From NCBI RefSeq assembly GCF_028771845.1, contig NZ_CP118270.1, positions 2,604,001 to 2,668,000 of the forward strand: a DNA stretch of 64,000 nucleotides. Direction: 5' to 3'. A model generated the notes under the pieces. That model did not search any database, was not told the DNA's origin, and saw only the letters and a list, made by a program, of their open reading frames with translations. Of this stretch, positions 1 through 8,979 are shown piece after piece. A program made the translations under genes and the position numbers. Each line of letters opens with the position of its first letter. Position 1 is the first letter of the stretch. The DNA comes from Paenibacillus marchantiae (GTDB lineage: Bacteria; Bacillota; Bacilli; Paenibacillales; Paenibacillaceae).

Positions 1-1081
<1,081 letters not shown>

Positions 1082-1117
1082 TAAAGGTGTAAAAACCTTT
1101 TGTAATGCCGATAGATG

Positions 1118-1143
1118 AAGGCTCCCGAAAGGGAGCCTTTTTT
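1118..1143 (+). terminator. Rho-independent terminator after groEL
   Basis: AAGGCTCCC and GGGAGCCTT form a perfect 9-bp stem with a GAAA-type loop, followed by a T run. It ends the groESL transcript. Confidence 0.95.
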
Positions 1144-1172
1144 CATTTACTAAGATCGAGGGAGGAAATCAT

Positions 1173-1409
1173 TTGAGAAAGGGTACGAAGTGGACATTGT
1201 GGATTCTGGGCTTGATGCTCGCTGCAATTTTTATCAACTTCTATATGAATCTATATAGCTTTGCTTATGCGCTGATTACCGTGCTTTTACTTGTATTTAT
1301 GGGATGGGGGTTCTTAGCCAAGTTAAAGAACGACGTTCGACAGCATGAAGATCATCATAGAAGAGAGCATCAAACTGCGATTGATGACATCGATCAATAC
1401 ACCAGGTAA
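1173..1409 (+). CDS. Small two-helix membrane protein, function unknown
   Basis: A 78-residue protein starting at TTG with a good GGGAGGA ribosome binding site 7-8 bases upstream. Two hydrophobic segments (about residues 8-25 and 29-49) are followed by a short, highly charged, histidine-rich cytosolic-type tail (DVRQHEDHHRREHQ). No family is recognised. It stands alone between two terminators, so it is probably monocistronic with its promoter overlapping the groEL terminator area. The membrane topology is what can be seen; the function is unknown. Confidence 0.7.
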   Translation: MRKGTKWTLWILGLMLAAIFINFYMNLYSFAYALITVLLLVFMGWGFLAKLKNDVRQHEDHHRREHQTAIDDIDQYTR

Positions 1410-1474
1410 AACTAACCAGCATATCAGGAATAGCATTAAAGATACGTTACAAGCAAACTAGGATTAAATGAGTA

Positions 1475-1499
1475 AAGGCTCCCGTGAGGGAGTCTTTTT
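1475..1499 (+). terminator. Terminator after the small membrane protein
   Basis: AAGGCTCCC / GGGAGTCTT stem with one G-U pair, GTGA loop and T-rich tail. Confidence 0.85.
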
Positions 1500-1617
1500 A
1501 ATTTTGATTAGTATGATGATAGTCTCTTCTATTGCTAAATAGACAGTAGTTAAGTAAAATAAACATATGAATAATTGCTCATATATTAATACATAAGCGA
1601 TATTGGAGATGATACAT

Positions 1618-2661
1618 ATGTATGATGTATTAGTTATCGGGGCTGGGCAAGCAGGCTTGGCGGCAGGTTACTATCTTCAACAGTCGGGGTTAACCTTTTT
1701 AATCGTTGACGCTGTCTCATCTGTCGGGGAATCTTGGCGTAAACGGTACGACTCCTTGCGTCTTTTTACCCCACGAATGTATGACGGATTACCCGGAATG
1801 CCTCTTAGTGGAAATAAAAATAGCCTGCCAAGCAAGGATGAAATTGCAGATTATTTTGAAAACTATGCTAAACAAATGGAGCTTCCAATAAAGTTAAACT
1901 GTTCAATCTCTCGTCTCTCGAAACGAGATGAGATGTTCTATGCTGAAACCAATGATGGAATGATAGAAGCGCGCAATATTATCGTTGCGACGGGACCTTT
2001 CCAGACCAAGAATGTTCCTCATTTTGCGACATCATTATCCGAGAATGTAATTCAACTTCATTCATCAGAGTATAAAAACCGCTCTCAATTGCTTCCTGGA
2101 ACAACAGTAGTCGTAGGCGGAGGGAATTCAGGCGCCCAAATTGCTGTAGAGTTAGCATCAGATGATAGACAAACCGTATACATATCCATAGCTCGAAATA
2201 TAACATTTAGACCTTTGCATATCATGAAACGAAGTATATTCTGGTATTTCGAAAAGCTCGGAGTATTACGTGCAATTGCAGATCGTATGGTCGGAAAATG
2301 GTTACGAAATCAGCCTGAGTACGTATATGGCTATGAGTTAAAAGAGTTGATCACTAAAGGGAAAGTTAACAAGCGTCCACGTGCTATAAATGCAATAGAT
2401 AACCGCATCCTATATGAGGATGGGAGTGAGGCACCAATAGACAATATTATCTGGGCTACTGGGTTTAAACGAAATGATGATTGGATTGATATCGCTACTG
2501 CTTTTGATTCCCAAGGTGAAATTTTACACGAGAGAGGAGTATCACCGGTTGCTGGACTATATTTTGTAGGGCTGCCTTGGCAAACATCACGAGGTTCAGC
2601 ACTGTTGGGATGGGTTAAATACGATGCTCAGAGAATCGTTAATCATGTGATTCAAAGGTAA
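1618..2661 (+). CDS. FAD-dependent monooxygenase / CzcO-like oxidoreductase
   Basis: A flavin-containing monooxygenase-type enzyme of 347 residues. The N-terminal dinucleotide fold GAGQAGLAAGYYL binds FAD, a second glycine motif GGGNSGAQIAVEL (about residues 165-180) binds NADPH, and the ATG(F) motif is present as IWATGFKRND near residue 283. Related proteins oxygenate nitrogen, sulfur or ketone substrates, or are annotated as CzcO/YpdA-like flavoproteins; the substrate cannot be deduced. The start chosen is ATG 1618, because GGAG lies 10 bases upstream; an in-frame TTG at 1603 would sit on top of that site. The gene is solitary, and its codon use is more AT-rich than that of its neighbours, which fits an accessory gene. 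Confidence 0.85.
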   Translation: MYDVLVIGAGQAGLAAGYYLQQSGLTFLIVDAVSSVGESWRKRYDSLRLFTPRMYDGLPGMPLSGNKNSLPSKDEIADYFENYAKQMELPIKLNCSISRLSKRDEMFYAETNDGMIEARNIIVATGPFQTKNVPHFATSLSENVIQLHSSEYKNRSQLLPGTTVVVGGGNSGAQIAVELASDDRQTVYISIARNITFRPLHIMKRSIFWYFEKLGVLRAIADRMVGKWLRNQPEYVYGYELKELITKGKVNKRPRAINAIDNRILYEDGSEAPIDNIIWATGFKRNDDWIDIATAFDSQGEILHERGVSPVAGLYFVGLPWQTSRGSALLGWVKYDAQRIVNHVIQR

Positions 2662-2738
2662 GACACATCATTGAGTAACTCTCGCATTATGGAGGTGTTC
2701 ATTATTACTGAACTATCCAAACAGTACATATCACACGT

Positions 2739-2768
2739 TAGGCCGTTCCTTCATGGAGCGGCCTCTTT
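2739..2768 (+). terminator. Probable terminator after the flavin monooxygenase
   Basis: GGCCGTTCC and GGAGCGGCC pair around TTCAT and are followed by a short TCTTT tract. The weak T run makes the call moderate. Confidence 0.55.
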
Positions 2769-2780
2769 ACACATTGGGTC

Positions 2781-3554
2781 TTATTTCGCAACAGTTATTT
2801 CAAAAGTAGAGTGATCATGATCCTGTATGCTGAAGCGATATTCAAATCCATTTCGAACCTTCGCTCCATCAAAATTACTCTGACTTACATCGCGATCCAA
2901 TATGCCGATATCCTGAATCACGTCTTGCGCATCATTATACGTGTACTCGTTATTGGTTGTCAGAATAAGTGTAGCGATAGCAGTCAAAAAGATTCCACCC
3001 GTTGGTTCGCTGACATCACCATTCTCGTACAACCTGACTTCTTGTACTTTTTGATCCAAATTTAATGTACCAACCAATCGTAATTCATCATTGAATACAT
3101 ACTCGAAAGTGCCGGTTCCCTGCTCTGAAGAGTCTTTCATATTCAAGCGGGTAATACTCAAACCATTCAGTCGGTATTTGCCCACGGCGGCATTAAACTT
3201 GTTTTTGAATTCCTCCGTTGTCATATGGAAGCCAGAGGCATTCGTTTGAGTTAGAGGTGCGTGATCTTCCTCTGTTGTATCAGCGCCAGATCCGTGTTTC
3301 TCCGTGTGGTCTGTCCCAGATAATTGCGGAGGATTTGAAGGTAAAGTCAACATGCCATACATTCCTATCGAAGCAATTGCAAAACATGTCACCGTTAGAA
3401 TCACATGCCTTATTGGTATCCGGTTATGTTTTCGTATGGATAAGACCATCAAAACAATAAATACGAAGAAAGCCATAAAGCCTAGGATGAATAGTATTGT
3501 AAACAGATATTGCAAATTCTCACCTCGTAATGCATCGTTATTTCGTACTCTCAT
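2781..3554 (-). CDS. Membrane-anchored protein with extracytoplasmic domain, unknown
   Basis: A 257-residue protein with two N-terminal membrane segments (about residues 13-40 and 48-71), then a polar Thr/His/Glu-rich linker and a soluble C-terminal domain of about 150 residues presumed to lie outside the cell. No catalytic motif is seen. ATG 3554 has AAGGAA 8 bases upstream. An in-frame TTG about 13 codons later also has a GAGGTGAG site, so a shorter start is possible. It is convergent with the flavin monooxygenase and divergent from nothing obvious. Function unknown. Confidence 0.65.
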   Translation of the reverse strand: MRVRNNDALRGENLQYLFTILFILGFMAFFVFIVLMVLSIRKHNRIPIRHVILTVTCFAIASIGMYGMLTLPSNPPQLSGTDHTEKHGSGADTTEEDHAPLTQTNASGFHMTTEEFKNKFNAAVGKYRLNGLSITRLNMKDSSEQGTGTFEYVFNDELRLVGTLNLDQKVQEVRLYENGDVSEPTGGIFLTAIATLILTTNNEYTYNDAQDVIQDIGILDRDVSQSNFDGAKVRNGFEYRFSIQDHDHSTFEITVAK

Positions 3555-3627
3555 TATAATGTTCCTTCGAGAAACTTTAAACCTGTACTCGTCTCTTTAA
3601 AAAATATGAACAGTGGAGCGAGCAGAC

Positions 3628-3664
3628 GAAAAAGATGACCCCTGTGCAGTACAGGAATCATCTC
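3628..3664 (-). terminator. Terminator after the YuzF-like gene
   Basis: Read on the minus strand, AGATGATTCCTGT and ACAGGGGTCATCT form a long stem followed by TTTTC, downstream of the gene at 3725-3988. Confidence 0.75.
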
Positions 3665-3724
3665 TTAAGTGTGGTCTAATCCCCCTGTTAAGAGGCGTTT
3701 GGTTTGTTAGCCCTCAATCGGTAT

Positions 3725-3988
3725 TTAGTCAGGCATAATCCAGACGATTTCGGCAATGCGCACGAAGAATTTTCTATTTCTTTCCTCTAGTACAACATGG
3801 TCATGTTTAACAGCGACCACACATCCATCCAGTCTACCGCGAGTCGTTTCCAGGATAACCACTTTTCCCACCAGGGACATTAGACTTTCGACTACACAAT
3901 GATCCACTGGATGAACGACAATGTTATGGGGCATCTGGGGCACATAATGTGAGTTAGCCATGGGATGCATCATTTGATAATTATTCAA
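3725..3988 (-). CDS. YuzF/DUF2642 family small protein
   Basis: An 87-residue protein whose C-terminal half (LVGKVVILETTRGRLDG ... HVVLEERNRKFFVRIAEIVWIMP) matches the DUF2642/YuzF pattern, an Sm-like small beta-barrel family common in sporulating Bacillales and poorly characterised. The start is TTG 3988, set by a perfect GGGAGG 7 bases upstream; a longer frame to 4123 lacks a ribosome binding site. The N-terminal part is rich in His, Met and Pro. It is probably monocistronic. The role is unknown; related genes are often sporulation-associated, which is family knowledge and not shown here. Confidence 0.7.
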   Translation of the reverse strand: MNNYQMMHPMANSHYVPQMPHNIVVHPVDHCVVESLMSLVGKVVILETTRGRLDGCVVAVKHDHVVLEERNRKFFVRIAEIVWIMPD

Positions 3989-4142
3989 GAAAAAACCTCC
4001 CAAATCATTTATACGGCATCCTATGCGATTGCCCACGCGAACGACTGGGCGTTTGACCAAAGTATATACTTTTGGAAAATCCGAATGAGGTATTATGTTT
4101 GTCAGCCAATCGCAGAGGGTCAAGTTTACAGTGAAATGAATG

Positions 4143-4180
4143 AAGCACTGCCGGCGTTTTAGCCAGCAGTGCTATTTTTT
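4143..4180. terminator. Hairpin between convergent-side genes, terminator-like
   Basis: AGCACTGC and GCAGTGCT form a stem with inner GGC/GCC pairs, followed by T6 on the plus strand. No plus-strand gene ends here, so the stem may instead serve the tetR-type gene ending at 4198 on the minus strand, where the T run is weak. Confidence 0.5.
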
Positions 4181-4197
4181 CTTATCATCACTTGGAC

Positions 4198-4782
4198 TTA
4201 ACCCAGCAAGAAAAGTGTGACTCGAATCGAGTTTTCTATAAATGAACGATTGGGACGGGACTTCATGAAAACGGTCAGTCCAATTAGGGATACAATAAGT
4301 GCTTGCGCGACAGCCTTAGCGTCCAGGGAGGGGTTAAGTTCCCCTGATCGCATTCCCCGCTCAATATTTTCCTGAAAGATGACCGACAGGTACATCTGAT
4401 GTTCCCGGGTGAGAATTTCAAATTTCTCATCATGGGGTGCAAGCTCAACCATCGTATTGATGCAAAAGCATCCACGACTGAGTCGCTCTGCGTTGTATTC
4501 TTCGTCCACGATTTCTGAAAAAAAAGTACGAAAGGCCTCTTTAACCGATGTAATACCCGCCAGTCTGGTTCGCATCTCTGCGGCACGAGCCATCGTGTAT
4601 TTCCGTAGCGAAGTTTCGAACAGTTCTCTTTTATCTCCAAAAGTGGAATATATACTGGGTCTTTGGATGCCCATTCTTGAAGTCAGATCACTTAATGAAG
4701 TGGCTTCATATCCTTTTTCCCAAAAAAGCTGCATCGCTGCATCTAGCACTTTCTCTTCGTCAAATTCGCGAGTTCTCGCCAT
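4198..4782 (-). CDS. TetR/AcrR family transcriptional repressor
   Basis: A 194-residue one-component regulator. The N-terminal helix-turn-helix is classic TetR (EEKVLDAAMQLFWEKGYEA, then LTSRMGIQRPSIYSTFGDK, residues 8-50), and the C-terminal all-helical domain would bind a small ligand and form the dimer. It is divergently transcribed from the oxidoreductase/esterase pair at 5090-7151, across a region holding a perfect 12-bp palindrome (5027-5038) of the kind TetR proteins bind. It is inferred to repress that pair, and perhaps itself, until an unknown substrate appears. Confidence 0.9.
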   Translation of the reverse strand: MARTREFDEEKVLDAAMQLFWEKGYEATSLSDLTSRMGIQRPSIYSTFGDKRELFETSLRKYTMARAAEMRTRLAGITSVKEAFRTFFSEIVDEEYNAERLSRGCFCINTMVELAPHDEKFEILTREHQMYLSVIFQENIERGMRSGELNPSLDAKAVAQALIVSLIGLTVFMKSRPNRSFIENSIRVTLFLLG

Positions 4783-4980
4783 AATAAATACTCCTTGTTA
4801 CTTATATTTTCTAAAGTATAGATTTTTTTTGTATTGGATCATATAGATCGTGTTTTGCTAATTATATTTAGTACTCATCAGTATGATATATAATATATAA
4901 CTCTCAATAATTTGTCAAACCAACGTCTTTTTGAGGATGTATTTAAGAAATGAGATACATTTTTAATCAAAATAAATAGA

Positions 4981-5010
4981 TTGACAGTAAGAGAAACACT
5001 GAGATATATT
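4981..5010 (+). promoter_or_regulatory. Sigma-A promoter of the oxidoreductase/esterase operon
   Basis: TTGACA at 4981-4986 is separated by 18 bases from TATATT at 5005-5010. Initiation near 5017 would place the TetR-type palindrome just downstream, where a repressor would block transcription. Confidence 0.75.
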
Positions 5011-5026
5011 AACTACCTAAATAACA

Positions 5027-5038
5027 TACCGATCGGTA
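5027..5038. promoter_or_regulatory. TetR-type operator palindrome
   Basis: TACCGATCGGTA is a perfect 12-bp palindrome in the 307-bp intergenic region between the divergent tetR-type gene and the oxidoreductase gene, 17 bases downstream of the -10 box. ACCGATCGGT-like cores are frequent TetR-family operators. The rest of 4783-5089 is AT-rich with no further element recognised. Confidence 0.7.
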
Positions 5039-5089
5039 ATTTATTTTACGAGTAGTGATAGTCCAATTTTGAATAAGGAGAAATCAGTT

Positions 5090-6154
5090 ATGGAAATAGG
5101 AATTACTTCGTTTGTGGAGACAACACCCGATCTTCGGACAGGTGAGGTCATAAGTCACGCACAGCGATTGCGTGAAGTGGTGGAAGAAATCGTGCTTGCC
5201 GATCAGGTGGGGTTGGATGTATTTGGCGTAGGAGAACATCATCGTAAAGATTATGCGGCTTCTTCCCCTGCGATGGTGCTGTCCGCAGCTGCATCCCTGA
5301 CCAAGCGTATTCGGCTGACTAGTGCAGTAACGGTACTTTCGTCCGCTGACCCGGTACGTGTGTTTCAGGATTTTGCCACACTGGATGGCATTTCGAATGG
5401 ACGTGCGGAGATTATGGCAGGGCGGGGTTCCTTTACCGAATCATTCCCTTTGTTTGGATATGAGCTAGGTGAGTATGATGAGCTGTTCGATGAACATCTG
5501 GAACTGCTGCTTAACCTGCAAAAGTCCGAAATAGTCAACTGGCGAGGTGGGCACAGACCTGCAATACATAATCTGGGCGTATATCCACGGCCTGTGCAGA
5601 GCCCTTTGCCCATATGGATTGGCAGCGGGGGCAATCAGGAATCGGTGGTGCGTGCAGGATTGCTGGGGCTTCCGTTGACGTTGGCTATTATTGGCGGGAG
5701 CCTGGAAAGGAATTTTGGCCCCCTTGTACAGTTGTACAAGCAGGCAGCGGCACATGCCGGACATGACGCTTCGAAGCTTACTGTAGGGTCGCATTCGCTC
5801 GGATTTGTGGCTGAAAATACAGAACTGGCGGCTGATCTGTTCTTTCCTTCTACCCAGGCGGGCATGAACAAAATTGGCAAGGAACGCGGATGGGGACATT
5901 ACAGTCGTGCCAGTTTTGATGCTGCACGTAGCCATGAGGGTGCTTTGTACGTAGGTGATCCAGAGACGGTTGCCCGGAAAATCATTCACCTTCGCAAGAA
6001 TGTGGGCATTACACGTTTCATGATGTACGTACCGATTGCCACGATGCCACATGATCAGGTGATGAGAGCGATTGAATTGATCGGAACAGAGGTGGCACCT
6101 CGAGTGCGGACAGAGTTGGCTGAGTGGGAAGCTGAGAATGGACAAAGAGCATAA
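5090..6154 (+). CDS. Luciferase-like (LLM class) flavin-dependent oxidoreductase
   Basis: A 354-residue bacterial-luciferase-fold enzyme that would use reduced FMN or F420-like flavin to oxidise an organic substrate. Family features visible are the N-terminal beta strand MEIGITSFVE, GVGEHHRKDY near residue 45, the RIRLTSAVTVLSSADPVRV block and GRAEIMAGRGS around residues 105-115. ATG 5090 was chosen because AAGGAG lies 9 bases upstream; the in-frame TTG at 5069 has none. It is the first gene of an operon with the esterase 28 bases downstream, behind a promoter/operator controlled by the divergent TetR-type protein. A detoxification or catabolic pair is inferred; the substrate is unknown. Confidence 0.88.
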   Translation: MEIGITSFVETTPDLRTGEVISHAQRLREVVEEIVLADQVGLDVFGVGEHHRKDYAASSPAMVLSAAASLTKRIRLTSAVTVLSSADPVRVFQDFATLDGISNGRAEIMAGRGSFTESFPLFGYELGEYDELFDEHLELLLNLQKSEIVNWRGGHRPAIHNLGVYPRPVQSPLPIWIGSGGNQESVVRAGLLGLPLTLAIIGGSLERNFGPLVQLYKQAAAHAGHDASKLTVGSHSLGFVAENTELAADLFFPSTQAGMNKIGKERGWGHYSRASFDAARSHEGALYVGDPETVARKIIHLRKNVGITRFMMYVPIATMPHDQVMRAIELIGTEVAPRVRTELAEWEAENGQRA

Positions 6155-6182
6155 AGAACATACACTGAAGGAGGAATTGCAT

Positions 6183-7151
6183 ATGAGTTTTGTAGATCGG
6201 GTGGTACCTGAATTAAGAGATGCATTGACCCAGTTTCCGGGCTTTAATTTGAAGGGGGGATTGCAGGTTAGCCGGGCGATGCTCGTGAACCCACCAATTG
6301 TGAAATCGAACGACGTACGCACCACAAATCGAATTATTGCTGGGGCAGCAGGAGACATGTTGGTCAAACTATATGAACCGTCTGAGCGTACTGGAGATAA
6401 GCTGCCGGCGATGCTGTGGATTCATGGAGGAGGTTATGTGCTGGGACATCCGGATATGGATGATGCGTTATGTGAGCGCTTTGTACAAGCGGCTCACTGT
6501 GTAGTCGTATCGGTTGATTATCGCCTGGCTCCTGAGCATCCTTATCCAGCTGCCCTTCATGACTGCTATGCAGGTCTGGTATGGATGACGGACGAAACAG
6601 AGTCGCTCGGTATTGATCTTAGCCGGGTCGCAATTGCGGGAGCAAGCGGAGGTGGAGGACTGACTGCAGCACTTGCACAAATGGTCCGCGATAAAGGTGG
6701 GCCGAGCCTGATCTTCCAAATGCCGCTGTACCCGATGCTGGACGATCGGAATATTTCGGCTTCGAGCCACGAAATTACGGAACAAAATGCCACATGGAAT
6801 CGGACGAATAACCTGGAGGCATGGAGTATGTACCTTGGAGGAGAGATGGAGGGATTGGGGGAGAACGAAGAACACAACATGCCTTCTTACGCTGTCCCAG
6901 CAAGAACTGAAAATCTGGCAGGGCTACCCCCAATGTATACGTGTATTGGCCAGCTTGATCTGTTTCGAGATGAAACTATTGAATATGTGACACGTCTTGC
7001 GGCAGCGGGAGTGGATGTCGAAATGCACCTGTATCCCGGTGCTTATCACTGCTTCGAAGTATTTGTGCCTGATGCGGAAGTTAGTCAGCGGGCTTGTCAG
7101 GATTATATCCGTGCCATGGCTAGAGCACTTAATCCTTCATGGGAGCAATAA
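6183..7151 (+). CDS. HSL-family alpha/beta hydrolase (esterase)
   Basis: A 322-residue cytosolic carboxylesterase of the hormone-sensitive-lipase family. The oxyanion motif HGGG (WIHGGGYVLG, about residue 80), the nucleophile elbow GASGG (about 153), the acid GQLDLFRDE (about 257) and the catalytic His in PGAYHCFE (about 287) are all present, so it should be active. ATG 6183 has a perfect AAGGAGG 8 bases upstream, whereas the longer frame from 6138 overlaps the preceding gene without a site. It is the second gene of the TetR-controlled operon after the luciferase-like enzyme, so it may hydrolyse an ester made or used by that enzyme. Confidence 0.9.
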   Translation: MSFVDRVVPELRDALTQFPGFNLKGGLQVSRAMLVNPPIVKSNDVRTTNRIIAGAAGDMLVKLYEPSERTGDKLPAMLWIHGGGYVLGHPDMDDALCERFVQAAHCVVVSVDYRLAPEHPYPAALHDCYAGLVWMTDETESLGIDLSRVAIAGASGGGGLTAALAQMVRDKGGPSLIFQMPLYPMLDDRNISASSHEITEQNATWNRTNNLEAWSMYLGGEMEGLGENEEHNMPSYAVPARTENLAGLPPMYTCIGQLDLFRDETIEYVTRLAAAGVDVEMHLYPGAYHCFEVFVPDAEVSQRACQDYIRAMARALNPSWEQ

Positions 7152-7200
7152 ATGTCTCCGGTGTTGCCCATAAAAATTGATGTTCTTTTCATCTTCATTT

Positions 7201-7308
7201 CAGATTCCGTTAAGGTAACAGGGGTAAGATAAGTCTTGTAAACCCCTTCTCGTGTTAAATAGATGTGTGACTAGCCCCGTCGGATCGTCCGGCGGGGTAC
7301 TTTTTTTC
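7201..7308 (+). ncRNA. Repeated structured intergenic RNA element, copy 1
   Basis: About 105 nt that recur at 10115-10218 with high identity over the first 75 bases. The core contains nested hairpin arms (GGGGT-AAGA ... TCTT-GTAA-ACCCC at about 7221-7246), a conserved single-stranded stretch TTCTCGTGTTA-ATAGATGTGTGACT, and a terminator stem CCCCGTCGG/CCGGCGGGG followed by T7. The terminator stem differs between the copies by a compensatory C-G to T-A pair. It lies 49 bases after the esterase stop and 65 bases before the AraC-type start. It could be a small RNA with its own terminator or a structured 3' end. Not a family I recognise. Confidence 0.5.
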
Positions 7309-7372
7309 TTCATTTCATCGGTTGATGGTATGATAGATAAATACATAAATGCTAGTAACGGAGGGATGGTTC

Positions 7373-8284
7373 GTGGACCCCAGCCTGCATCCGCTGTTCA
7401 GACCCATTCAGATGAATGGGTCAGATCGGAACACGTATTATATTGAACAAATACCTTCTATTTCCCTAATGGCTCATGTAGCCTGTTATTGGGAATCCGG
7501 TTCTATTCCGCACACAGGAGAGCGAGATCAGGAACCTATATCAGTGCCCGCTCGGGTATTACCGGATGGCTGCACGGACATGCTGATTACATACGACTCG
7601 GTCCGTTCGGCTCATTCCTATGCATACTGTGGCAATTATACGCATCCATTTGCTGTGTCCGAGGCATCCGATGTAAGTCCTTCCGCAGATTACACATTTG
7701 GCGTACGTTTTTTTCCGGGTGGGGCGTACGTCTTTCATGGTTTGCCATTGGAAGGATTTACGGACATGCGAATTCCGCTTGAGGAATGTTGGCCAGTCAG
7801 GTTAAGTGAGCTTCAGGAGCGGATAGCTGGAACAAGAACCTTTGAAGAACGGGTACAGGTTATGAATGCCTATCTGAGTCCACTATCCGTGCAAACCAAT
7901 ACATACGAGAATGATTTGATGAAAAACGCGCTGCATCGCATCTTTATCGATGGGGGACGTATGAGCGTCAGTGAGCTGGCAATGCGAGAAGTTGTCAGTG
8001 AACGCCAGCTGCATCGGAAGTTTGCAGAATGGATCGGAATCAGTCCGAAGCGATTCAGTGAGGTGGTTCGTTTTCATCGTGTCCTGGGCAGTATTCATCA
8101 GGGGCATACGGCGGATGGGGTAGCGCTGGCCCTGAATCATGGTTTTTTTGACCAAGCCCACTTGATTCGTCAATTCCGCAAGTTTTATGGGGAAACCCCG
8201 CTGACCGCTGCCAAGGAACATCAACAAAGGTTGTCCGATTTGTACAATAAGTCGGTTGCCCCTTCAGATATACTGAGATCGTGA
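7373..8284 (+). CDS. AraC-family transcriptional regulator with DUF6597-like N-terminus
   Basis: A 303-residue regulator. The C-terminal ~85 residues hold the double helix-turn-helix (MSVSELAMREVVSERQL, then GISPKRFSEVVRFHRVL and a second helix around GFFDQAHLIRQF). The N-terminal ~190 residues resemble the DUF6597 sensor domain found in such regulators (ARVLPDGCTDMLI near the front). GTG 7373 is the start because GGAGGG lies 7 bases upstream; the earlier ATG at 7349 overlaps that site. The following DinB-fold gene starts 26 bases after the stop and is its likely co-transcribed partner. The ligand is unknown. Confidence 0.85.
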   Translation: MDPSLHPLFRPIQMNGSDRNTYYIEQIPSISLMAHVACYWESGSIPHTGERDQEPISVPARVLPDGCTDMLITYDSVRSAHSYAYCGNYTHPFAVSEASDVSPSADYTFGVRFFPGGAYVFHGLPLEGFTDMRIPLEECWPVRLSELQERIAGTRTFEERVQVMNAYLSPLSVQTNTYENDLMKNALHRIFIDGGRMSVSELAMREVVSERQLHRKFAEWIGISPKRFSEVVRFHRVLGSIHQGHTADGVALALNHGFFDQAHLIRQFRKFYGETPLTAAKEHQQRLSDLYNKSVAPSDILRS

Positions 8285-8310
8285 GAATAATAGTAAAGGA
8301 GATATCATAT

Positions 8311-8799
8311 ATGAATGGAACATTGCAAATTCGGGATCATCTGCTCAATGAATTGGAGACAGGAGTACGTACGGGGGCGAGTCTGATCCGCCTAATCCGT
8401 CCAGAGGATTGGGCATACCGCCCGCAGGACAATATGCGTTCACTGGTGGAACTGGTCCATCATTTTATTCAGATCACAGCATCGGACCTTGCCATTATGC
8501 AGGAGAAGAGCGAAGCTGAGGTTGGTGTGGTAGAGAATAGCCTGTCAGGGATCGAGGATATTGAAAAACTGGAGGCGATACTTTGGGGCAATTTAGAAGC
8601 CTACAAAGCTTATATTGTATCGCTGAGCGAAGAAGATCTGTTGAACCGCTCAACCAAAGCCTTCTATATGGAGCACGGTCATTTGCAGGCTCAATGGCAG
8701 ATTGAAACGCTAACTCACGTATTCCATCACCGTTCACAGTTGTATAATTACCTCAAACAGCAGGGGCATGAGTTGAACTTTTTCATGCTGTATGCTTAA
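8311..8799 (+). CDS. DinB-family putative metal-dependent protein
   Basis: A 162-residue four-helix-bundle protein of the DinB/YfiT superfamily. The metal-binding histidines are visible as LVHHFIQI (about residue 49) and HVFHHRSQLYNY (about 136-140). Relatives are thiol S-transferases (bacillithiol or mycothiol dependent) or uncharacterised damage-induced proteins. ATG 8311 follows AAAGGAG by 9 bases, although an in-frame ATG-less extension overlaps the upstream stop. It probably forms an operon with the AraC-type regulator. The substrate is unknown. Confidence 0.82.
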   Translation: MNGTLQIRDHLLNELETGVRTGASLIRLIRPEDWAYRPQDNMRSLVELVHHFIQITASDLAIMQEKSEAEVGVVENSLSGIEDIEKLEAILWGNLEAYKAYIVSLSEEDLLNRSTKAFYMEHGHLQAQWQIETLTHVFHHRSQLYNYLKQQGHELNFFMLYA

Positions 8800-8828
8800 A
8801 AATCTTAGAATATGAGTTTTGTGTAATT

Positions 8829-8862
8829 AGCTCCGCCTAATGACTGGCGGGGCTTTTTTTTT
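8829..8862 (+). terminator. Terminator after the DinB-family gene
   Basis: AGCTCCGCC and GGCGGGGCT form a 9-bp stem (one G-T pair) with loop TAATGACT and a run of T residues. Confidence 0.92.
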
Positions 8863-8979
8863 TGTGTCTAGTATTCTAGCGTCTCTATTAAAATGGACGT
8901 TATCACACGGTCATTTTACCGTTACATTAATAGATTCCAAACATAGAATACTGTATCAAAGCAAAAGGAGGTGATTTCC

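Noticed and set aside
5465..6367. A 300-residue minus-strand frame across the luciferase-like gene
   Set aside because: It shadows two genuine plus-strand genes and has no family similarity or start signal.
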